Below, piece by piece: positions 8,727-17,733 of a stretch of DNA of 64,000 bases (its first letter is position 1; each line of letters opens with the position of its first letter). Under the pieces are notes generated by a model. It was given only the letters and a program-made list of their open reading frames with translations, searched no databases and was not told the DNA's origin. A program made the position numbers and the translations under genes. The DNA comes from Roseibium sp. Sym1 (GTDB lineage Bacteria; Pseudomonadota; Alphaproteobacteria; Rhizobiales; Stappiaceae): NCBI RefSeq assembly GCF_027359675.1, contig NZ_CP114786.1, positions 4,872,501 to 4,936,500 of the forward strand, given 5' to 3'.

Positions 8727-9070
8727 TTTATTCTCTGTTCTGAGCTTGTTGTACTTTCGAGCTGGGCTGAAAGTTCTTTCAGCCACTTTTTTTGTACGTT
8801 GATGAAATCCAACCACGCTGCCATATATTCTTGCGTGTGAACCTTACGATCTCCGCGGTCGCTATAAAAACGTTCGTGCAAACTGATACTGTCACGGAGC
8901 GTCTGGATCATCGTTTCAAGCGAGCCAGAATTGAGTAACGTGGAGAAACACCGCAACAACATTGTGTCGTGCTCTTTACTGCCGATAACGTCGACCGGCG
9001 GCTCTGTCATGCGCTCAACCAGTCTTTGCTTGTCCCAAAACGCTGCCAACGCGTCGACAACAGTTTGCAT
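8720..9070 (-). CDS. Hypothetical protein, 116 aa, first gene of left operon
   Basis: Predicted all-helical, with a coiled-coil-like centre (LNSGSLETMIQTLRDSISLHE) and charged C-terminus. No family recognised. It is the promoter-proximal gene of the leftward operon, about 45 bp from the predicted promoter, and overlaps the vWA gene by 7 bp. Confidence 0.6.
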   Translation of the reverse strand: MQTVVDALAAFWDKQRLVERMTEPPVDVIGSKEHDTMLLRCFSTLLNSGSLETMIQTLRDSISLHERFYSDRGDRKVHTQEYMAAWLDFINVQKKWLKELSAQLESTTSSEQRIKC

Positions 9071-9115
9071 GAGAGCACCTGCCGATAGAGTATCTAAAAT
9101 CCTTGCGGGGACTCA

Positions 9116-9156
9116 GGCTAAGACGCAATGAGCGTTGTTGTCAACGTAAAAGACGT
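9116..9156 (-). promoter_or_regulatory. Repressor-type promoter/operators for the left operon
   Basis: On the minus strand TTGACA (9144-9139), 17 bp, then TTAGCC (9121-9116) form a promoter with a weak -10. Two 13-nt sites, ACGCAATGAGCGT (9123-9135, between -35 and -10) and ACGTAAAAGACGT (9144-9156, at the -35), match operators at the cro promoter and elsewhere. This is the likely early leftward promoter under repressor control. Confidence 0.6.
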
Positions 9157-9199
9157 TGAAAAATGATTTGACAGTTTGACCGATATGGGAAAAACATGT

Positions 9200-9510
9200 C
9201 CCGTTTTATTTTGTCGCGGATATGGGAGCCGGCTGTGTAGGGCCGCGGCAATAGAGAGTTACCGAGGCGCCGGCTGAAAAAGGGACAGGTCCAGAACTCA
9301 GGCCGCAGCGGAGCGGCCGGGCCCGACGCAGGGTGCGGCGGACGAATTCAAAGCCAGGCTACAACGATGCACCCTAAAAGGTTGTAGCTCGTCAGTTTCT
9401 CTGACAGGCACACCCCTATGCGCATGACGATCTACGGCTCTCGATAGCCAAGGACGGAAGGGTTCACCCGCATGCGCGTAGGGAGCTCGTGCCTGTCAGT
9501 TTCCCGGTGA
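9200..9510 (+). ncRNA. Candidate structured RNA with pseudoknot
   Basis: The 475 bp between two minus-strand genes hold no convincing ORF but several strong helices. AGGGTGC (9330-9336) pairs GCACCCT (9369-9375), interlocking with GCTACAAC (9358-9365) pairing GTTGTAGC (9381-9388), an H-type pseudoknot. GACAGGCAC (9403-9411) pairs GTGCCTGTC (9489-9497), enclosing CCTATGCGCAT/ATGCGCGTAGG with one mismatch that is a U-G wobble only if the plus strand is transcribed, plus two small hairpins. TTGACA at 9168-9173 could start plus-strand transcription, but its -10 is poor. Exact ends are unknown. Confidence 0.5.
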
Positions 9511-9532
9511 ATATCGGCACGGTAGGAGTCAA

Positions 9533-9561
9533 GATGACAGCCATTTCAAATGGCTGTCATC
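9533..9561. repeat. 29-bp perfect palindrome at repressor stop codon
   Basis: GATGACAGCCATTT and its exact complement flank a single central base. The repressor stop codon lies at the centre. It could be a transcription terminator for the repressor mRNA, although no T-run follows on either strand, or a protein-binding site. Confidence 0.75.
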
Positions 9562-10259
9562 GTTGACCCTGAGAATACGATTCTATGGATAGACTCTACG
9601 GAGTCTCTAGGGAACGTTAGGCTCTTTTGCGGATTGAGTTGTGTCACGGTGAGTTTGTCCTTCGTGAGACTCTTGAAACGTTTCACGTAGCCGTGCAGGT
9701 CGTCTGTTTTGTTATCCTTGATTTGCAGAACGACATAATCGCCGGCGCGCACTGGAACGTGTGGATGCACGTAAACGGTTTCTCCCGCAATATATCGCGG
9801 TTCCATGGATTCCCCAACAATCATCACTGCATAGGCGTTTTTTACCGAAGAAAGCGACGGCGGCGCGAAAATCGAATCAATAAAGTTTCCGTTCAGTTCG
9901 AACCTACCGTCAGCACCCCCAACCGCTTGTCCGAAAATTGGAATGCGTTGCCATCCGGACGCATCTACCGTTTGGGGAGGCAACGCGTTGGGGGGAGGCG
10001 GTATTGTGGGGAGCTCCTCACCAGGAATCTGTCCAAGTGCAATCACTTCGCTGTCGGTGATTTCAGGATCTCCGCGGCCGACAAGGACCTTCCTCAACTT
10101 ACGAACCAGTTCTGGTTTGAATGCTTGCGCCTTGAACAGTTCCGGGGTTTCGTAGCGTTGAATGCTAGAACCAACGGTGTATCCAAGTTCCTTCGCAAGG
10201 GTGTCACGAGATAGACCTGCGCGCTCTCTCAACTTCCTAAAGCGTTCACTTACATGCAT
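9546..10259 (-). CDS. CI-like repressor with S24 (LexA-like) peptidase domain
   Basis: 237 residues. The N-terminal helix-turn-helix is FRKLRERAGLSRDTLAKEL (XRE type). The C-terminal half is a self-cleaving peptidase S24 domain with catalytic Ser in VGESMEP and Lys in GYVKRF; QAVGGADG is a plausible cleavage region. It would hold the element lysogenic and be inactivated by RecA on DNA damage. It is divergent from the Cro-like gene at 10389. An AGGAGA ribosome site supports ATG 10259. Confidence 0.9.
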   Translation of the reverse strand: MHVSERFRKLRERAGLSRDTLAKELGYTVGSSIQRYETPELFKAQAFKPELVRKLRKVLVGRGDPEITDSEVIALGQIPGEELPTIPPPPNALPPQTVDASGWQRIPIFGQAVGGADGRFELNGNFIDSIFAPPSLSSVKNAYAVMIVGESMEPRYIAGETVYVHPHVPVRAGDYVVLQIKDNKTDDLHGYVKRFKSLTKDKLTVTQLNPQKSLTFPRDSVESIHRIVFSGSTMTAI

Positions 10260-10314
10260 TTTTTCGTCTCCTGGCAGTGCGTGCAGATTTTTTCACATGC
10301 ACACAGCAAATTCC

Positions 10315-10364
10315 ACGTTGACGTTGGCACGCAAAATGCGTAACGTCAGTGACGTAAAAGACAT
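10315..10364 (+). promoter_or_regulatory. Rightward early promoter with operators (PR-like)
   Basis: TTGACG (10318-10323), 17 bp, TAACGT (10341-10346) reads toward the Cro-like gene. Operators ACGCAAAATGCGT (10329-10341) and ACGTCAGTGACGT (10343-10355) cover the core promoter, with a degenerate third copy ACGTAAAAGACAT at 10352-10364. The same -35, spacing and -10 recur at 28468-28496. Confidence 0.7.
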
Positions 10365-10388
10365 GCGCAAAGCGCAATAGGAGTTTAT

Positions 10389-10700
10389 ATGGCCGAGAGA
10401 GTCGAGTTCTCTCAAGCCGACAGAATTGTAGAAGTGTTTGGTGGACGAAAGGCTTTGGCAGAAGCTCTCGGTCACAAACATGGGACTACAGTACAGCGTT
10501 GGCAGGAGACAGGTTGGATCCCGCCAAAACACAACGAGGCGATAATTGCGGCTGCGAAAAAGCTCGGTTTACGCCTCAACATCATGGATTTCTGCACGGT
10601 AGATCCTTCTCAAGAGGGTCTGTCCGATGTGATCGATCCATGTTCTTGCCTGCTGGCAATCAAGGAGGAAGATTTCTCGCAGAATGTTCCCCCCAAATGA
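10389..10700 (+). CDS. Cro-like regulator with carph-isopro HTH domain
   Basis: 103 residues. The motif FGGRKALAEALG...TTVQRWQETGWIPPKHNEAI is the carph-isopro type of helix-turn-helix that many alphaproteobacterial phages use opposite their CI repressor. The gene diverges from the repressor over a shared operator region and opens the rightward operon. An AGGAG site lies just upstream of ATG 10389. The C-terminal about 40 residues show no recognised domain. Confidence 0.8.
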   Translation: MAERVEFSQADRIVEVFGGRKALAEALGHKHGTTVQRWQETGWIPPKHNEAIIAAAKKLGLRLNIMDFCTVDPSQEGLSDVIDPCSCLLAIKEEDFSQNVPPK

Positions 10701-10769
10701 CAGGGCAATAGAAATCACCTTCTAGGAAAACGAAGCGCGCTTTGTTTCTCTAGGGTGTGATTTATTGCA

Positions 10770-11477
10770 ATGCCTAGCACATGGATTGTGGACCGTCAAC
10801 GCAAATTGCGTTTTTTTGGTTTTCTAATGGTTGATTCGGTAATGGATGGTGCTGGTCAGTGGAGTACGTCGGAAGGTGTGAAGGATATTTCATCTTTCGA
10901 CGAAATCGATCGCACATATGGGTGTATCTACGCTGATATCCCATGGAACCATAAAGGAAATTCTGTTGCCCGACCAGGTAGGAACGCGAGAAGACACTAT
11001 AAGACGGTTAGTTTGGAGGACGCAAAAAGCTTACCGGTGAAAAAGGTTATCGACACCGATTGTGCCTTGTTTTTTTGGGTTCCCGGACAGTTTCTCGTCA
11101 TCGGCGCGCACATTCCGATCATGAAAAGCTGGGGTTTTAGGCCAACTGCAATGGGACTGCGTTGGGTGAAACTAAATCCAAAAGCACCCAAGATGTTCAT
11201 GACAATAGACGATTTCCATCGTGGTCTAGGTTTGACGACGATGAAGAATATCGAAGATTGTGTGCTTGGAAAACGCGGGAAGTCGATGCGTGTGAAGGCA
11301 GTATCTGAACTGATCATTGCAAATAGGCGCGAACATTCGCGCAAGCCAGAAGAGGCGCGGGAGCGGATCAGGGAATACATCGGACCAGATGTGCGTGTTC
11401 TCGAGTTATTCGGACGATCGCGACCTGAAAATGACGATCTTTGGGATACCTGGGGTGACCAGGTGCAGTTGTTTTGA
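10770..11477 (+). CDS. MT-A70 family adenine N6-methyltransferase
   Basis: 235 residues. The MT-A70 fold is indicated by YADIPWNHKG (motif IV), FFWVPGQFL, WVKLNPKAPK and the C-terminal RVLELFGRSRP (SAM-binding). In most family members motif IV reads DPPW; here the first Pro is Ile. Phage MT-A70 enzymes methylate adenines in their own DNA and may protect it from restriction. ATG 10770 is the first start, with AGGGTG upstream; ATG 10827 is possible. Confidence 0.85.
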   Translation: MPSTWIVDRQRKLRFFGFLMVDSVMDGAGQWSTSEGVKDISSFDEIDRTYGCIYADIPWNHKGNSVARPGRNARRHYKTVSLEDAKSLPVKKVIDTDCALFFWVPGQFLVIGAHIPIMKSWGFRPTAMGLRWVKLNPKAPKMFMTIDDFHRGLGLTTMKNIEDCVLGKRGKSMRVKAVSELIIANRREHSRKPEEARERIREYIGPDVRVLELFGRSRPENDDLWDTWGDQVQLF

Positions 11478-11505
11478 TTGCTGGGGATGTCAAGGGAAGC
11501 TCAAG

Positions 11506-11790
11506 ATGAAGACTCAACGACCTTCAGTGGATACCGTTGTAACCAAGTTGGCCGAGGCCACTGGGTGGACAAAAACTGAAGCAAAAACCGCACTTTGCCA
11601 CTTCACCAATGTTGTGACCGGTCTTCTCGCCGAGGGTGTTCCGGTGAAGCTCCCAGGTGTTGGCGTATTGGCGCCGAAGGAGCAAGCCCAGCGGTCGGCA
11701 AGGAACCCCCGAACTGGCGAAGCTATCGTCGTGCCGGCGAAAACTGTGGTGAAATTCAAGGCTGACAAATCACTATCTGACGCTCTCTGA
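11506..11790 (+). CDS. HU/IHF-family DNA-bending protein
   Basis: 94 residues from ATG 11506, which has GGGAAG 8-10 bp upstream. The sequence shows the HU pattern: a helical dimerisation half, VPVKLPGVGVL strand, the arm signature RNPRTGEAIVVPAKTVVKFK with the DNA-intercalating Pro, and a short C-terminal helix. It probably compacts or bends phage DNA for replication or recombination. Confidence 0.9.
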   Translation: MKTQRPSVDTVVTKLAEATGWTKTEAKTALCHFTNVVTGLLAEGVPVKLPGVGVLAPKEQAQRSARNPRTGEAIVVPAKTVVKFKADKSLSDAL

Positions 11791-11797
11791 GGTTACT

Positions 11798-12439
11798 ATG
11801 GCCAAATCAAGTAAAAATTCGAAGCCGGGCAAGGGGCACAACAGTGAAGTCACTTTGTCTGAAGAGGACATTGAGACGCTCACACGGCAGCATAAGCAGG
11901 GCTACGAAAAGGTGCTCTCGGCAAAGAAAGCCGCAGAAGCAGTGTTCAAGAACTACTGCAAGCAAATCAAAACCGATCTTGGTCCAAAAGGTCTCGCCGA
12001 TATCAAGGTGTTGATCGATTTGGAAACGCCGGAAGGCGAGCAGAAGTTCAAGGACGAAATGGATCGGCTCATGCGCTGTGCGCGGTGGGCGGGTATGCCG
12101 CTCAATATGCAGGGCACTCTTTTTGATGAGGATCGAGTTCCGGCGGATGAACGCGCTTTCCAGGAAGGCAAGATTGCCGGCCAGGAGGGGAAAACACTCA
12201 AACCTCCATTCGACCCGGGCACCGCGGAATATGAAAAATATACCGAGGGCTGGCACGCGGGTCAGGCTTCGATCACCAAGATCAAGAAACTGAAGGCCGC
12301 AAACGATCCGAACGACACCAAGGTCATCAAGCAGCAGGAAAAAGCCGATCAGAAGTCTTCGGAAAAGGACGATATCTCTGATTCTGATGAAACGTCTGGT
12401 GACGAAATACCAGACTTCCTGAAGCGTGTTGAAAAATAA
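11798..12439 (+). CDS. RMF-like domain protein of replication operon
   Basis: 213 residues. Residues about 120-155 (FQEGKIAGQEGK...YTEGWHAGQ) match the ribosome-modulation-factor-like repeat found in alphaproteobacterial phage proteins. The N-terminus is helical and charged, and the C-terminal 50 residues are acidic and probably disordered. It lies between HU and the RuvC-like resolvase. A ribosome link is not demonstrated; it may be a replication accessory protein. Confidence 0.65.
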   Translation: MAKSSKNSKPGKGHNSEVTLSEEDIETLTRQHKQGYEKVLSAKKAAEAVFKNYCKQIKTDLGPKGLADIKVLIDLETPEGEQKFKDEMDRLMRCARWAGMPLNMQGTLFDEDRVPADERAFQEGKIAGQEGKTLKPPFDPGTAEYEKYTEGWHAGQASITKIKKLKAANDPNDTKVIKQQEKADQKSSEKDDISDSDETSGDEIPDFLKRVEK

Positions 12440-12450
12440 AATCAGAATAG

Positions 12451-13113
12451 ATGATCACCGCTGGCTTAGACGTCTCATCCAATAATATTGGCTGGTCGAT
12501 TAATATCGACGGCAAATATTCATGTGGAACCTTTTCTTCGAAAAGCGTTTTGATAGCTGAGAGAGGTTACCACTATCAGCAGTGGCTTTTCCATTTCCTG
12601 TGCGGAAACCACGACGGTGTTCGACGTGGGCCTAAGATTCAAAAACTGGCGATGGAAGAACCATTACCTTCCAACAGAATGCGAAGGGAGGTCAGCGAAG
12701 GCGGAATGTTCGACAATAAGATAGTTGAGCGCTTCAAGCCTATGACGTCGATGGCTTCGCTTCGCGGGGCGTATGGGTTCGCATTCGTTACGATGGTTAC
12801 GGCTCACATAGCCCGCGTTCCCATGATGGAAATCAACGTTCAAAAATGGCGACACGATTTCCTTGGTTTCAGGACTAAGAATACCGACGACTTTGGAAGG
12901 CCTTTCAAAGATAAGGGAGCGCGAACAGAATACTATAAGGCAAAAGCTATTGCACGGTGCGAACAATTAGGCCTCACACCAGATACTCACGACGCTGCCG
13001 AGGCGGTCGGAGTGAATTTTTGCCTGGATGGTCTCATTCAAAAAGAAGCACTTTCGCGGCGCGTCGCTACTGCGAAAGAAAAAGCGGAAGCCTTATTCTC
13101 GTCGCCAGGTTAG
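12451..13113 (+). CDS. RuvC-like Holliday junction resolvase
   Basis: 220 residues with an RNase H-fold signature: first Asp in AGLDVSSNNIGWS, Glu in AMEEP and the C-terminal Asp in THDAAEAVGV, matching phage RuvC-like nucleases. It would resolve branched DNA before packaging or during recombination. It sits in the replication operon, 12 bp after the RMF-like gene and 4 bp before the next start. Confidence 0.85.
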   Translation: MITAGLDVSSNNIGWSINIDGKYSCGTFSSKSVLIAERGYHYQQWLFHFLCGNHDGVRRGPKIQKLAMEEPLPSNRMRREVSEGGMFDNKIVERFKPMTSMASLRGAYGFAFVTMVTAHIARVPMMEINVQKWRHDFLGFRTKNTDDFGRPFKDKGARTEYYKAKAIARCEQLGLTPDTHDAAEAVGVNFCLDGLIQKEALSRRVATAKEKAEALFSSPG

Positions 13114-13116
13114 AGC

Positions 13117-13350
13117 ATGGCCGAAGAACAATTCTCCCTTCTGGAATTATCGTTGCTCGTCTTGGAAGAGGCTGAGCGTAGAGAAGCTTCATTCAACGCC
13201 AAACGGAATCTACCCGGTTTTCAACCGGATCGTGGCGATATGCGTGATGCTAAAATGTGGCGAGCCGCAGCTCGCGCGTTGGAAATTGCCAGTTTTGATC
13301 CAGATGGTTTTCGGGACTTCTGTCGCTCTGTTCTTGGGAGAGCGGGGTGA
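13117..13350 (+). CDS. Small helical protein, 77 aa
   Basis: Predicted all-helical and charged, with aromatic residues near the C-terminus (FDPDGFRDFCRSVLG). No family recognised. Its stop overlaps the primase-helicase start (GTGA), so it is translationally coupled to that gene and may be an accessory replication factor. Confidence 0.65.
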   Translation: MAEEQFSLLELSLLVLEEAERREASFNAKRNLPGFQPDRGDMRDAKMWRAAARALEIASFDPDGFRDFCRSVLGRAG

Positions 13351-15848
13351 GCGATATTGAAAAATGGCTCGATCGTGCTCGCGATGCCGATATCTTAAAG
13401 GTAGCCGAACAACTTGACGCGAAACTCCGAAAAAGCAGTGCGAACGAGTACAGCGGGCCCTGTCCTGTTTGTAACGGCAAAGACAGATTTGTAGTAAATA
13501 CCGACAAGAGCGTTTTCATGTGCCGCGGCGCAGCCGGCGGCGATGTTTTCGATATGGTCGCCCACGTACAAGGACTCGATGTACGCAAAAACAAGCAGGA
13601 TTTTTTCGAGGCTGCCGAATTTATCCTCGGGGAGGAAGCTCCTACACCAGATCGAAGGGTTCTTACTCCTGAAGAGCAACAAGAGCGGGAAGTAGCTCGT
13701 GCAGCTCGGCAGAAAGATCTGGAAGATCAGCGTGCGGCCGAGGAGGCAGACGAGCGCAAAAAAAAAGCGGACACCAGAAAATACTGCCAAGAGCTTTTCT
13801 CAAAGCAGGATGGGATCGATAGCACTCTCGCTTGGAAGTACCTGGATGATCGGAATCTCTCGCCGGATTCTTCCTGGACATTCGATTTCCGCTTCGTGCC
13901 GAGCATGCCTTACCACGGCTATAGGGATGCAGAGGCAGAGGAGACCGAGAAACTTGGCGAATTTCCCGTCTTGCTCGCCGCTATTCGTGACGTTGCGATG
14001 CGAATTATTGGTCTCCACCGGACCTATCTGGATCCCGCCGGCAATGGGAAATTGAATCCGCCTGGAGATGTAACACGCAATAAGGCAAAGAAGATCATCG
14101 GTGAACACAAAGGCGGTCTTATCCGCCTTTCGCCTATTCGTCCCCAATTCGTGATTGGGGAGGGAATTGAAACCACCCGGGCATGGGCGCTTCTGGACTT
14201 GATGGAGGCAGACCTGGGTTTTGCCGCAGGTATTTCTTTGGGCAATATGTGCGGCTCGTCGACAGGTTCAATTCCACATCCTGAAAACCCAAAACAATCG
14301 ATCCGGAACTGTCAACCGGATCCAGAACGTCCTGGGATGGTTCTTCCGGCCGAAGTGGAGGAGCTCTACCTGCTCGGTGATGGTGATAGTGAACCTTCGG
14401 CTACCAGGGCTGCTTTGATCACCGCCGGCCGACGACATCGGGATGATGTTTCTGTTTTCATTCACATGGCTCCATTCGAAATGGATTGGAGCGACGTGCG
14501 ATCTGCAGACGAGCAGATCGCGATCAATTCTCTTCCCGTCGTAAAATCCCTCAAGGAATTTGAACGGGAATCTATCCGATACATCAAACCGCATGTTTCG
14601 AAGTATGGCCGGCTGCGGTGGCGAGATCTTGATAAACCTGGACCGGAATATTCCTATCTCATTGACGACTTTCTGACTGAAGGTGGAAAATCCATCATTG
14701 CGGGTGCCTCACAGAGTGGAAAATCGTTCCTGGCTATCCATGCTGGAATGTCGATCGCGCTCAGACGTCCGTTCTTCGAGCGTCTGGTTCCAAAGAAAGG
14801 TCTTGTTATTTACCAGGCAGGGGAGGGCGCGCTCGGTATCAAAAACCGCCTGAAAGCGTTTCGGAAATACTTTGACGTTCCAGCAGACCAAGACATCCCC
14901 TTTGAGCTTTTGATGTCAAAAGTTGACCTCTACCGAAAGGATGGAGACACAGCTGGAGTGATCGAAGAGATTCGCGGAATCTGTCTGGATTATGATGTTC
15001 CTTTGGCGGCGGTTTTCTTTGACACACTCGCGACTGCACAGGGAGGGGCAGACGAAAATAGCGGAAAAGACATGGCCGCGGTCATGTCGAATATTGATCG
15101 AATTCAAATAGCGACAGGAGCACATGTCTGCCTTGTACACCATATGAACGCTGGCGGCACGAAAGTACGGGGACATAGCTCCATCGTTGCGAATATCGAC
15201 CAAACCATCCTGGTCACGAAGGATGAGGAAACTGGCGTCCGCACCGCTCTTCTCGAAAAACAGAAGGACGGCGAGAACGGCCTAGAGATAAAATATGAAC
15301 TGATGTCGATCGAAGTTGGTCGTCGTGCGTTTGATGGGAAATCTATCACCTCGTGTATCTGCCTGCCTGTTGGTGTGAAGGAGTTGGCTAAAGAGCGCCG
15401 GCGCAGCTCTTCTCCTAAGAATGCCTTCAGGCCAACCCCTGCCGAGCGTCGTGTGCTTGTTCAGTACTTCCAGGCAGTCAAAGAATATGGCGTTTATTCT
15501 GACCAAGAGTTCTCCCAGAAAAACAAGGTCCCGGTTGGCAAGACGTGCCTTCATTGGGACAACTACCGTGCCACAGCCAAAAAGCTGAATTTGACGAACG
15601 ATGGATCGCCGGAACGTGAAGCAGCAGCCATTCGCCAGGAATTCGCGCGGGTTCAATCAAAATTACTGGAAAACCGCGTTCTAGGTTTGAGTAAACCTTA
15701 TATGTGGTGGGTAGGTAGGCCGATAGACAACATGCCAGAAACGTATCCGAAAGTACAAACATCGAAAGAACATTCATCTTCACAACAAGAAGATAGACCT
15801 GAGATGGCAGAACATCCGGTCACTGGTTTTGATGATCTTCCATTCTAG
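13347..15848 (+). CDS. Primase-helicase fusion (zinc finger, TOPRIM, RepA-like)
   Basis: 833 residues with three modules. Residues 30-70 hold a CHC2-like zinc finger (CPVCNGKDRF...FMCRG). Residues about 215-380 hold a TOPRIM region (GEGIETTRAWALL, YLLGDGDSEP). Residues about 430-640 form a RecA-like ATPase with Walker A GASQSGKSF, Walker B-like VFFDTLATAQGG and LVHHMNAGG, as in RepA/AAA_25 helicases. It would prime and unwind phage DNA. The GTG start overlaps the upstream stop. Confidence 0.88.
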   Translation: MSDIEKWLDRARDADILKVAEQLDAKLRKSSANEYSGPCPVCNGKDRFVVNTDKSVFMCRGAAGGDVFDMVAHVQGLDVRKNKQDFFEAAEFILGEEAPTPDRRVLTPEEQQEREVARAARQKDLEDQRAAEEADERKKKADTRKYCQELFSKQDGIDSTLAWKYLDDRNLSPDSSWTFDFRFVPSMPYHGYRDAEAEETEKLGEFPVLLAAIRDVAMRIIGLHRTYLDPAGNGKLNPPGDVTRNKAKKIIGEHKGGLIRLSPIRPQFVIGEGIETTRAWALLDLMEADLGFAAGISLGNMCGSSTGSIPHPENPKQSIRNCQPDPERPGMVLPAEVEELYLLGDGDSEPSATRAALITAGRRHRDDVSVFIHMAPFEMDWSDVRSADEQIAINSLPVVKSLKEFERESIRYIKPHVSKYGRLRWRDLDKPGPEYSYLIDDFLTEGGKSIIAGASQSGKSFLAIHAGMSIALRRPFFERLVPKKGLVIYQAGEGALGIKNRLKAFRKYFDVPADQDIPFELLMSKVDLYRKDGDTAGVIEEIRGICLDYDVPLAAVFFDTLATAQGGADENSGKDMAAVMSNIDRIQIATGAHVCLVHHMNAGGTKVRGHSSIVANIDQTILVTKDEETGVRTALLEKQKDGENGLEIKYELMSIEVGRRAFDGKSITSCICLPVGVKELAKERRRSSSPKNAFRPTPAERRVLVQYFQAVKEYGVYSDQEFSQKNKVPVGKTCLHWDNYRATAKKLNLTNDGSPEREAAAIRQEFARVQSKLLENRVLGLSKPYMWWVGRPIDNMPETYPKVQTSKEHSSSQQEDRPEMAEHPVTGFDDLPF

Positions 15849-15884
15849 TTAGAACTCGCAGCAGGGATGTCAGGTACATATTAA

Positions 15885-15897
15885 GAACAATATGTTC
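15885..15897. promoter_or_regulatory. GAACA-ATA-TGTTC palindrome
   Basis: A 13-nt perfect inverted repeat lies 14 bp before the next start. It could be an operator. The GAAC/GTTC arms recall LexA-type boxes, but the spacing differs from the usual alphaproteobacterial form. Confidence 0.4.
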
Positions 15898-15910
15898 CGT
15901 CAAAAGCACA

Positions 15911-16717
15911 ATGAGCGACACGAAGAAGAAACCAAAGGGTTATTACAGCAAGGCAGAAAAAGAAAAGCGAAGTCTTGCTGCTAAAGCAAGGCGTGATGCG
16001 AGGAAAATTCAGCAAAAACAGGACCTGGAAAACAAATCTTCCCAAAAACAGCGAGTCGAGATGGCGCGACGCCAGGCTCTCGGCCTATTGGACAAGGTAG
16101 TTGATAAATCTCGACAGACAACCACAAAATGGGCAGAAGAACGGGAGGCAGAAAAGAAGGTTGTAAAGGCCAGGCGCAAAGACAAGCACAAACGAAAATT
16201 GCAGGACATTCAAAATCTCAAGGTGACTCCGACCGAAGGAATTAACTCGGAAGGCAAGCGGATTCGCGTGGACGCCGTCGCCGGCCGGTTGATGGTCGAA
16301 CATAAGCGAAATCCAAGGGAGTGGACCCGGGAGATGATAGCTGCCGGCCAACGTTTCGAGAAGGAATTTAACGCTGCGAATTTTGATGGTTTGTCCTGCG
16401 TTGGTTTCGATCCGCGAGTGGACGGCGCAGGGGAGGCAAAGCCGCCAACAGCAGTAGTCGCACAGTCAGGGCTTGTCGATCTGGAGGGTGTCATCGGCGG
16501 AGAGGCATTCGCCGCCCTGGTGCTGTTCATTGGCTACGGGATGACAATCACCGAGATGAGTAAGTCCGGCTGCGGGCAGAAGCGAGTCGTCGGGGAACGT
16601 GTCAGAAACGCACTGCAGTCCGCAGCTGGGTTTTACAACAAGTCGAATAATCTTCCGAAATCTACCTTCATGAAGGCGGCGCAGAAGATTATCGACGGTA
16701 TGAAAAACAGTCTATGA
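15911..16717 (+). CDS. Basic N-terminal protein, DUF6456-like C-terminus
   Basis: 268 residues. The first about 110 are strongly basic and helical (YYSKAEKEKRSLAAKARRDAR and on), probably binding nucleic acid. The middle (AVAGRLMVEHKRNPREWTRE, AAGQRFEKEF) and the C-terminal IGYGMTITEMSKSG resemble proteins annotated with DUF6456 in alphaproteobacteria, which look like regulators. It ends the rightward replication operon and overlaps the convergent membrane-protein gene by 6 bp. Confidence 0.55.
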   Translation: MSDTKKKPKGYYSKAEKEKRSLAAKARRDARKIQQKQDLENKSSQKQRVEMARRQALGLLDKVVDKSRQTTTKWAEEREAEKKVVKARRKDKHKRKLQDIQNLKVTPTEGINSEGKRIRVDAVAGRLMVEHKRNPREWTREMIAAGQRFEKEFNAANFDGLSCVGFDPRVDGAGEAKPPTAVVAQSGLVDLEGVIGGEAFAALVLFIGYGMTITEMSKSGCGQKRVVGERVRNALQSAAGFYNKSNNLPKSTFMKAAQKIIDGMKNSL

Positions 16718-17173
16718 CTTTTGGGAGAGCGCGGCGATCATGTCAACCGCCTCTTGTTCTCCAATCCTTGGCGCTGATTTTGCGCACGAATCGCGGTAGA
16801 CGGCCTCGAGGGCTTTGGAATAAAGAATCTCCCCAACATCCGCCTCAGCCCCCCATTTCTGGAGATATTCCGCTGCGTTGCGATCGAACATGGCCAGGCT
16901 CTTCACTTCATCCTTCAGGATATTCGTGATTATGGCTTTCTGATCATGCGGTCTCTGTACAACAGCATCTGACGCCAACCGGCGCACGCGCACCATTGCT
17001 GTTCTCACCCTCAGTTCCGTTTGACGTTCCGCCATGGGGATGTTTTTCCGCTCCCGGTGAAACCTGGTGAGCTTGCTGTGCAATTTTTTGCTGTCCGAAT
17101 ATGGTGCGAAACTGCGCCAGCACAATGCGACGGTACCAGCGATCAACAGCATCCCTACAAGAAGATTACCCAT
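16712..17173 (-). CDS. Single-pass membrane protein, 153 aa
   Basis: Start ATG 17173 overlaps the upstream stop by 8 bp. The N-terminus is one hydrophobic segment (NLLVGMLLIAGTVALCW), followed by a basic then helical cytoplasmic or periplasmic region. No known domain. It is the last gene of the minus-strand accessory array. Confidence 0.6.
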   Translation of the reverse strand: MGNLLVGMLLIAGTVALCWRSFAPYSDSKKLHSKLTRFHRERKNIPMAERQTELRVRTAMVRVRRLASDAVVQRPHDQKAIITNILKDEVKSLAMFDRNAAEYLQKWGAEADVGEILYSKALEAVYRDSCAKSAPRIGEQEAVDMIAALSQKS

Positions 17174-17666
17174 CGCGCTTGTCCCAGGTGACGCTGTCTG
17201 TGTGTTCTTGCGCGACTTCGCGGACACCAGGAAGTGTCAGGAGACGCAGGAGTAGAGCGAGTGGCACCGGCGCGTCTTCTTCTCCGTGGATCCACTTCAT
17301 AACGCGCCGCAGGTCCGTTCCGTAGTGAATCGCAAGTTCCGTCGGTGTCATGTCGAGTTCAGTCAGCGCGGCGGCAATCTCGGCGCCGCCGATGCGCTCG
17401 TAACCATGCTTCATCGTCGAGCGGGTCTGGCTGTTCAGAATATCGCACAGATGCAGCCCGGCCGCGCCAAGCGCCTGCCAGCGACCGTTATAGAGGGCAA
17501 TGTCGCCATCCGGGTCGAACAGATGCTCAGTGGTTTTGCCGGGAAGGCTCACAGCGGCTGAGAAACCATTGTCGAGTTTTTGAGTAGCGATCTCGTAACG
17601 CTTCGACTGCCTCCGTGGCTGCTGCGTCCGCTTGGTGAGGTCGAAAACTTTGGTCTTGGGATTCAT
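17166..17666 (-). CDS. HTH (XRE-like) regulator, 166 aa
   Basis: ATG 17666 follows CAGGAGAG and the repeated leader palindrome. The C-terminal half contains a helix-turn-helix: LDMTPTELAIHYGTDLRRVMKWI, with a Trp-Ile end typical of XRE/transcription regulators. The N-terminal half is unknown. It may regulate this array or its own unit. Confidence 0.65.
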   Translation of the reverse strand: MNPKTKVFDLTKRTQQPRRQSKRYEIATQKLDNGFSAAVSLPGKTTEHLFDPDGDIALYNGRWQALGAAGLHLCDILNSQTRSTMKHGYERIGGAEIAAALTELDMTPTELAIHYGTDLRRVMKWIHGEEDAPVPLALLLRLLTLPGVREVAQEHTDSVTWDKRDG

Positions 17667-17685
17667 GTTTGCTCTCCTGTCGTTT

Positions 17686-17697
17686 GTCACACTTGAC
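17686..17697 (-). repeat. Leader palindrome copy 1 (GTCACACTTGAC)
   Basis: Four-base arms GTCA/TGAC around a CACT centre, just upstream of the ribosome site of the HTH gene. On the minus strand it reads GTCAAGTGTGAC. First of eight copies of the G[T/C]CA-CNNT-TG[A/G]C element. Confidence 0.75.
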
Positions 17698-17733
17698 TTG
17701 GTAAAGATAATTGTAGCCGTCAGGCTAACCTGG